Shown here one piece after another: positions 57,111-64,000 of a DNA stretch of 64,000 nucleotides. Numbering within the stretch: the stretch's first letter is position 1; every line of letters starts with the position of its first letter. The stretch is from positions 127,850,239 through 127,914,238 of the forward strand of contig NC_089493.1 in NCBI RefSeq assembly GCF_036850765.1, read 5' to 3'. The stretch is from Saccopteryx bilineata (lineage: Eukaryota > Chordata > Mammalia > Chiroptera > Emballonuridae). The position numbers were made by a program, and so were the translations under genes. Under the pieces are notes generated by a model. It saw only the letters and a program-made list of their open reading frames with translations. It was not told where the DNA came from and searched no databases.

Positions 57111-57468
57111 GCCTGACTAGGCGGTGGCGCAGTGGACAGAGCATCGGACTGGGATGTGGAAGGACCCAGGTTTGAGACTCCTGAGGTCGCCAGCTTGACC
57201 GTGGGCTCATCTGGTTTGAGCAAAAACAAAACAAAACAAAACAAAAAAAAACTCACCACCAAGTAACCCCTGGCTCGAGCAAGGGGTTTCTCTGTCTGCT
57301 GAAGGCCCATGGTCAAGGCACATATGAGAAAGCAATCAATGAACAACTAAGGTCTCGCAACAAAAAACTGATGATTGATGCTTCTCATCTCTCTCCATTC
57401 CTGTCTGTCCCTATCTATCCCTCTCTCTCTCTGTCTCTGTAAAAAAAAATTTAAAAAACAAAAAAACC
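57111..57468 (+). repeat. Type II SINE
   Basis: Head GCCTGACTAGGCGGTGGCGC. A CAAAA simple repeat (57222-57252) is inserted in the middle. The exact TSD AAAAATTTTGCCTTATA is at 57094-57110 and 57469-57485. Confidence 0.95.
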
Positions 57469-57485
57469 AAAAATTTTGCCTTATA

Positions 57486-59164
57486 AACTTAAATTTCAAT
57501 AGACAAATCAAGCTTTTTCAACTTTCATGGTTATGTCACCATATTTTATAACAATGTCAATTGAATTATTCTTGAGCTATGATTGAAGGTCATTCTAAAT
57601 TCTTAACAGCACCATTGCTACATAATAAAAAGAAACAGGCCTCTAGGGACTCCACAGTGCTTGACCTGGCTCATAGTTAAAAAACAAAGAGCTCCCAATA
57701 AAGATCCAATTTTCTGTTGCTGCAATTGGCTATTTATTGGATCTCTTAAAAAGCAGAATTAGTTCACCTTAAAAAGGAGGTTCCTGTAAAGGCATAGTAT
57801 ACCACTCTCAAGGTTCAAAATTTCTTCCTATTATATCCCCTGAATTAACTTGCCTATTTGTCACACAGCAATTAATTAGAGATTCATTTGGGATAACAAG
57901 TAGTATTTTAATAATATTAACATCTTTGGGGAAAATTTTATCAGTTTATCACACATTAATATTAGATAAAACAAATAATTCCCAAGTTGAATTAGTACAT
58001 ACTGTTATTAGTATTAAGTCTCCCAACGTTTGCACTGAGAGAATGGGAGTTTTGATTTAACTGTAGGTAGAGGAAAAGATCTCAAACTTGGAGAGCAAGG
58101 CAGGCTTGAAAAAAATTTTAAGTACTGTAGAATGAGCCCACCAGGTACCTATAAGCCCTATAGTGGGGGTAGGGGAATCATTTTGTAGACATAATATAAA
58201 CTCAAACTTTATCAATATCAAAACTCTATTAAAGGCTGTATCTTTTAACATACAAAAAGCAAATTATTCTCTACCTTCTGTTTTGAGGACCCAGAATTAA
58301 AGTTAATATCATCAGCACTAGTGTTAGTTAATTGTTATTTAAGAAGACTTTTTGAGGGCTAGAACCATATAATACTTTATAACACTATGGTTAAGATATG
58401 GAGTGGCTGAATTTTAAATTAAACAAAATTAAATATACATGCTCACTAAATAGCCTGTATACAGCCTAACAATTCAAGTCTTTGCTCAAACATAATCCAC
58501 TCAATATGGACTAATCTGACCAATCTATTTATAATTGTGATTTGTTCCCCTCTCTACTTTGCCTAACATCCTTATAAATATACTTGATATATTATGTTCA
58601 CTGTCATCCTCACTAGACAGTAAACTCACGTGCAGAAATTTTTTCTACTTTGTTCACTGAGAAACCCTAAATTTCTGTAGAAGGCTTCCTCTTCAGTAAT
58701 GACACTGAGACTGACCTGAAGAATGTGGAAATACTTTCCCAGAAGATTAAAAGAAAATTAAAGCTTATCTAATATAGTCAGTATGACTCCTCCTCCCCAA
58801 ATCTAAAGCAATGGCTAGAACTTTCCCCTTTCCTCTTTTCATAACTTATTCAGAATGATTTATGAAATCTGGCATGTTACTTTTAAATAAGACAACATTT
58901 ATGGGGGTTGCTATATTCTTATGTAATAAAGCATCCTTGTATAGTCAAAAGCATACAGTTCAAAGGAGGTGACAACAGAACCAAGTATGGGGAGACCTGG
59001 ATTTTCATCCATCCATTCAGCATTCATTCATGATTCACCATGTGCCAAATGATGACGACTGACAGTTTGTTCATTCTTAAGAAGCTCACTGTTTAGTTGT
59101 GGGTGTCTGAGGTGCAAAAAAATAATTGTAATAACCTTTTGCCAGTCCATTAAGAGATATGTGA
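57486..59164. other. Intergenic, nothing recognised
   Basis: AT-rich unique-looking sequence with no gene or repeat recognised. Confidence 0.5.
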
Positions 59165-59467
59165 ACAAAATATGGGATAGATAAGGACAGACAGACAGGA
59201 ATGGAGAGAGATGAGAAGCATCAATCATCAGTTTTTCATTGCGACACCTTAGTTGTTCATTGATTGCTTTTTCATATATGCCTTGACTGTGAGCCTTCAG
59301 CAGACCAAGTAACCCCTTGCTCAAGCCAGTGACCTTGGGTCCAAGCTAGTAAGCTTTTGCTCAAACCAGATGAGCCCACACTCAAGCTGGCGGCCTCAGA
59401 GTCTCGAACCTGGGTCCTCCACATCCCAGTCCGAAGCTCTATCCACTGCACCATCACCTGGTCAGGC
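59165..59467 (-). repeat. Type II SINE
   Basis: A minus-strand copy from GATAGATAAGGACAGACAGA to head end CCATCACCTGGTCAGGC. The T-rich tail is lost, so its left edge is approximate. Confidence 0.88.
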
Positions 59468-60814
59468 ATATATATTTTTAATTTTATGTTTATTGAGACT
59501 TGTTTTGTGTCCTAACATGTGGTTTATTCTAGAAAATGTAACATGAGTATGTGGAAAGAATGAATATTATGCTGCTTTGGGGTGAAATGTTCTGGAGATA
59601 TCAATTAAATCCAGTTGATCTACTGTGTCATGTAAGGCCATTCTTTTTGTGTTGAGTTTCTGTCTGAAGGATCTAGACATTGATGTTAGTGGGGTGTTAA
59701 AATCCTCTACTGTTATTGTGTTGCTTACACCCTTTATGTCCATCAAATCTGCTTTATATATGTAGTTACTCCTATATCGAGTGCATAAATGTTTACAATG
59801 GTTATATCCTCTTGTTGGATAGCCTTTGTTTCAAAGGCTATCTTGTCAGATATAAGTAGTGTTGTCCTAGCTTATACTTAAATTGCTATTTGCATGGAAT
59901 ATTTTTTCCATGCCTTCACTTTCGGCCTCTGTGTATCTTTTGTTCTGAGGTGAGTTGCTTGTACACAGCATATGTATGGGTTTTGTTTTCTTATCCATGC
60001 AGCTACCCTATGTCTTTTGACTGGAGCATTTCATCCACTTACATTTAAGGTTATTATTGATATGTAGTTGTTTATTGCCATTTTATTTTTTAAACCTCTT
60101 TCTCTTGATTTCTTTTTTTCTTTCTTCATTTTATAGCAGGTCTTTTGACATTTTTTGCAGTACTGGTTTGTTTGTAATGAACTCCTTGAGCCTTTTTTTT
60201 TAATTTATCTAGGAAGCTCTTTATTTCTCCTTCCATTTTAAATGATAGCCATGCTGTATAGTCTTGTTTACGAGTTCCTGTTTTGCATCACTTTGAATGT
60301 TTCTTGCCAATCCTTTCTGGCCTGAAGTGTTTCTGTTGAAACATTAGATGTCAGCCTTAGGAGGGCTCCTTTGTAAGTTATTAATTGCTTTTCTTTTGCA
60401 GCTTTTAGTATTCTTTCTTTGTTTCTTAACTTTGGCATTTTAACTATGATGTTTCTATGTGTGGGCCCATTTAGGTTCATCTTTAATGGGACTCTCTGTG
60501 TTTCTTGAATCTGTGTGAGTTTTTCCCTTCATCATTTAGGGAAATTTTCAGCTATGATTTCTTCAAACAAGTTCTCTATCCCTTGTTCATTCTCTTCTTT
60601 TTCAGAAACCCCTGTGATGTGAATGTTGTTTCTCTTCATGTTGTTGCAGAGGTCTCTTAGAGTTTCCTCAGCCTTTTTTGAGCCTCTCTTTTTTATTGCT
60701 TTGCTTCTGTATTTATGTTTATCTTGTCCTCTAAGTTGCTGATTCAATTGTACACTTCATCCAATCTGCTGTTGATTCCTTCCTGTGCAATTTTCATCTC
60801 AGATATTGTATTTG

Positions 60815-61192
60815 TCTTTTTTTTTTTTTTTTTTTTGCTTTTTTTTTTTGCATTTTTCCAAAGCTGGAAATGGGGAGGCAGTCAGACAGACTCTCGCATG
60901 CGCCTGACCGGGATCCACCCAGCATGCCTACCAGGGGGCGATGCTCTGCCCCTCTGGGGCATCGCTCTGTTGCATCCAGAGCCATTCTAACACCTGAGGT
61001 AGAGGCCACAGAGCCATCCTCAGCGCCCGGGCCATCTTTGCTCCAATGGAGCCTCAGCTGTGGGAGGGGAAGAGAGAGACAGAGAGGAAGGAGAGGGAGA
61101 GGGGTGGAGAAGCAGATGGGCGCCTCTCCTGTGTGCCCTGGCCGGGAATCAAACCCGGGACTCCTGCACACCAGGCCGACGCTCTACCACTG
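60815..61192 (-). repeat. Type I SINE inside L1 ORF1, lacking its outermost head
   Basis: Runs from the double T run (60818-60850) to GCTCTACCACTG at 61192 and lacks the final GAGCCAACCGGCCAGGGC. TATTTGTCTTTTTT occurs before (60809) and after (61193), so the truncation happened at insertion. Confidence 0.9.
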
Positions 61193-63424
61193 TATTTGTC
61201 TTTTTTTACTGGTTCTTTTTTATTATTTCAATGTCCTTTCTAATGCTTACTATCTCTTTGTTTAAGTTCTCAATGTGATTCTCCATTCCTACTCTAAGAT
61301 CATTGAGCATTCTAATAACCATTATTTTAAACTCTGCATCTGGAGTTTGGTTACTTCCATTTCATTGAATTTTTTTCCCCTAGGGATTTCTCTTGTCGAT
61401 TCATTTGAGTCATATGTCTTTGCCCATTTTGTCTGTATAGATCTCTCTGCTCTGACTCCCAAATTTGTTGTGATGATTTTATAAAGAAAGTGGGCTTAGT
61501 TATACTAACCTCCAGGCCACCTGAGCACTTTGCTCTAGAAATGTTTCCTGAGGATTATATTTATCCTCCTATTTTTTGTTTTTCTTGAATGCTGTTGGCC
61601 CTTTTGTAGGTAGAGTTAACCCTTCAGGCTGGCTGGTTTTAAGGGTCAACCTTGATCATGTGCATTAGACACTATGTAGTGTTTGTCCTATGGGGCATAG
61701 TTATTCTCAGCAGGGTCTGGTGCCTGCTGGATTTCTCCTTGGGTGTGCCACTTATGTGACCAGTTGAGTCTAATATTGGTGCAGTCTGCCACCCACTACA
61801 GGTTTTGTTATTTCTGGGTCCTCTTGGGTAGGGTTCAGATATGGGTTGATGTCAGATGTTGTTTGTAACCTACCATGGGCTACCTGTCTGGAGCTACTAA
61901 TTTGTTCACTGTTTGGGTCTGCATTTTCTGTGCCCGAATGTGGGTGGAAGGAGCCACCCTGTGTATAAAGATCAACTTCCTCCTGCTTAAAGCTGACAGC
62001 AGTTCAGTAAAAGGGCCCAAGTTATTAAGACTTTTCTCTACTTTTCAGCTTCTCCACCTCATCTTGCAGCTGCCTGATCTTCCCACATAGTCTCCTGTAG
62101 AAAGACTGTAGATGTAGACTGGCCTCACCCCACTATCCCCTCCACAGGTTGCAAACTTAGTGGGTTAGGATAGCTGAGGTCGGGATGATAATGTTAGTGG
62201 GATTCCCAACTTCAGGATTGTCTTGGTCAGGCTCTCAGTATGGGTAAAGTGGGCCCTATTCCAGAGCCTAATCCCTCAGCAACATTAGGATACTCCAATT
62301 TTATATCCCAGCCCTCACCCCCAGCAGAGTGAGCTGCAGGTTCAGGTTGGGTGGGGCTGGCAGTCTCCTCTGAATAATTTATTCAGCTGAGGAGTCACTG
62401 GTCTCTGGAGAAAAGACTGGGAAAATCTCTCATTAGGGTTGTTTGTAGCCCAGCCCACAGTAGGTGGCTCAACCCTTTGTCTGGTCCCAACAATAGGCTC
62501 CAAAAAACTCACATTTTGAACATCTGAGCTCTAATTCTCTCTTCATTTTCCCTGTGGAACTGAGCCCAGTCAGGAAGGATATCTGGGACTTGGGCTGGCT
62601 GTAAGGCTCTACCTCTTCCAATGTGTATGAGCTACAGTGTGGGTGCTCACCACGGAAAGTGTAATTCGCCTCACCTGGGTTTGGTACCATCAGGTATGCT
62701 GCTAGTAAAGCTAGTTGGATCCTGCTCTGATATTGTCTGTAGCTGGCCACTGGATGTGTTGGTTCTGGGCCTCTTAGAAGGGAACCAGGTAGACATTGCC
62801 TGTGACTGGCCCTTAGCATCCTTTTCAGATCCATAAGCAATCCAGAATTTGTGGCTGCCAGGATCAGCCTCCTGCTTTCTGACTAAGGCTGCTTACTTCT
62901 CAGTGTCCAATCTTCAAAGGGTGGGGCAAGAGAGATTCTCAAGGGTGGCGCACTTGCTTTCCCCCAGAGTGATGCCACACAGATGGTAGTACTCCACCCA
63001 AGAAAGATGGTGAGTACAGTATCGGAGACTAATTCAACACAGTGGTTCTAGTAGCTGTGCCCCACCATGTCTCTCCCTGAGGCCACCGATTTCACACTTT
63101 TCACATGACTGTAGTCCGCTCACCCTCCCTCTGCTGGAGCCCATGGTGAGTGGCTGTGAATGAGATTTTCTGTTGGACTTTTTAGAGTGTGCTTGCATCT
63201 CTGAGAACTGTCATCTCTTTTCTATTTCTTGCAGATAGAAACCTCACCTTTTTTCACTGCTGAGTGCTATGTGGGCACCTCTTCTAGTCTCTGGTGCTCT
63301 AGGCTGGAGTGTCTGGCCTGGGGCTTAGGACCCACATCTCTCAGAGCTAACCTCACCCACAGCTGAGATGTCCTTTGGGCCCCTCAGCTGAAACTCACTC
63401 TTGGGAGGGGGGGCAATTTTTTTC

Positions 63425-63768
63425 ATGTCTCCACCTTTTTTAAGTGAGAGACAGACAGTCAGGAAGGGAGAGAGACAAGAAGCATCAATTCTTTGTTGTG
63501 GCACCTTGATTGTTCATTGATTGCTTTCTCATATGTGCCTTGACCAGGAGGCTCCAGCCAAGCCAATGACCCCTTGCCCAAACCAGTGACCTTGGGCTCA
63601 AGCCAGTGACCTTTGAGCTTAAGCCCGTGACCATGAGGCTATATGTCTATAATCCCACATTCAATTGGATGAGCCCCCGCTCAAGCTGGTGAACTCAGGG
63701 TTCAAACCCGGGTCCTCTTTATCCCAGGCCAAAGGCCCTATCCACTGCACCACTGCCTGGTTAGGATT
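63425..63768 (-). repeat. Type II SINE, long variant, inside L1 5' UTR
   Basis: A minus-strand copy with CAAGCCAGTGACC repeats (63560-63640) and head end CCACTGCCTGGTTAGG. The tail is T-rich at 63415-63440. Confidence 0.85.
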
Positions 63769-64000
63769 CACCCTTCATACCAGTCTCATGTGGCTTCTCC
63801 TGTGAATCCCTTGTTATAGATGCCTCTTCATTTAGTCCTGAGTAGGTTTTTCAGGATGATTGTTCTTAAATTTACTGATAACTGCAGTTTGGCCCTGGGA
63901 GGACATGAAGGTTTTTCTACCTACTCCACTGCCATCTTGGAAAGAAAAAACTCAAACCTGTATTCTTCAATGCCCATGTCCATTTTGTGTCTTCCATGCT

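Larger units (their letters stand above)
59468..63945 (-). mobile_element. Older L1: 5' UTR, ORF1 and ORF2 start (minus strand)
   Basis: The 5' edge is at about 63945 (CCAAGATGGCAGTGGAGTAG on the minus strand). A 2.5-kb 5' UTR follows, then ORF1 (61380-60200) and the endonuclease part of ORF2 (60080-59468), where it is cut off. ORF1 pieces: RRM region NNIHITGVSEKEENEQGIEN (60532-60747) and C-terminal domain RNIIVKMPKLRNKERILKAA (60268-60480). SINEs lie at 60815-61192 and 63425-63768. It is an older L1 with many breaks. Confidence 0.88.

Noticed and set aside
55678..59164. Possible ARIH1 5' exon, expected downstream of TMEM202
   Set aside because: No start with the ARIH1 acidic N terminus, CpG island or RING coding sequence was seen. 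The gene is probably beyond the window.

Overview
The window is mammalian and very probably from a bat. No viral, bacterial or plasmid genes were seen. The lineage call rests on many copies of tRNA-derived SINEs with VES-like heads (GGCCCTGGCCGGTTGGCTC and relatives), on young L1 elements, and on a Helitron relic, since Helitrons are a known peculiarity of some bats among mammals. I cannot name the family or species from sequence alone.

The only intact host gene is TMEM202 (315-8205, + strand): five coding exons with consensus splice sites, 276 residues, no frame break. In human this gene lies on 15q24 between HEXA and ARIH1, and neither neighbour is visible here. Its 6-kb intron 2 carries an antisense processed pseudogene of ribosomal protein L31, split by a SINE, plus a GGAA microsatellite at the pseudogene's poly(A) end and a stack of SINEs.

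From 8.5 to 64 kb the window is intergenic and mostly transposable elements. Two long, closely related L1s lie on the minus strand: L1-A (13257-21315) and L1-B (29257-37291). Both have recognisable 5' UTR, ORF1, ORF2 and 3' UTR, and both are coding-dead. L1-B sits inside an older plus-strand L1 (28865-29256 and 37305-40985) and is flanked by a 13-bp target site duplication (TSD). Older L1 pieces lie at 23415-25905 (+, 5' UTR), 26592-28165 (-), 41150-43040 (+), 45790-48330 (+) and 59468-63945 (-). DNA transposons are a non-autonomous hAT element with TIRs and an 8-bp TSD (48551-48901), a decayed Tigger/pogo transposase (51905-54166, -) and an internally deleted Helitron (54679-55301, -) next to a probable solo LTR (to 55659).

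The SINEs fall into three groups, called here type I (about 380 bp, VES-like head, long GC-rich body), type II (about 330 bp, head GCCTGACCAGGCGGTGGCGC) and type III (about 190 bp, head CCTGACCTGTGGTGGCGC). Many have clear TSDs, and several were inserted into other repeats, so relative ages can be read by nesting.

I did not find a new gene system. The most unusual signals are a 49-bp chimeric templated insertion at 24057-24105, two sites hit repeatedly by retrotransposons with the target duplicated each time (12028-12806 and 46723-47645), SINE 3' transductions, the Helitron deletion derivative, and the different GC-rich promoter cores of the two long L1s.
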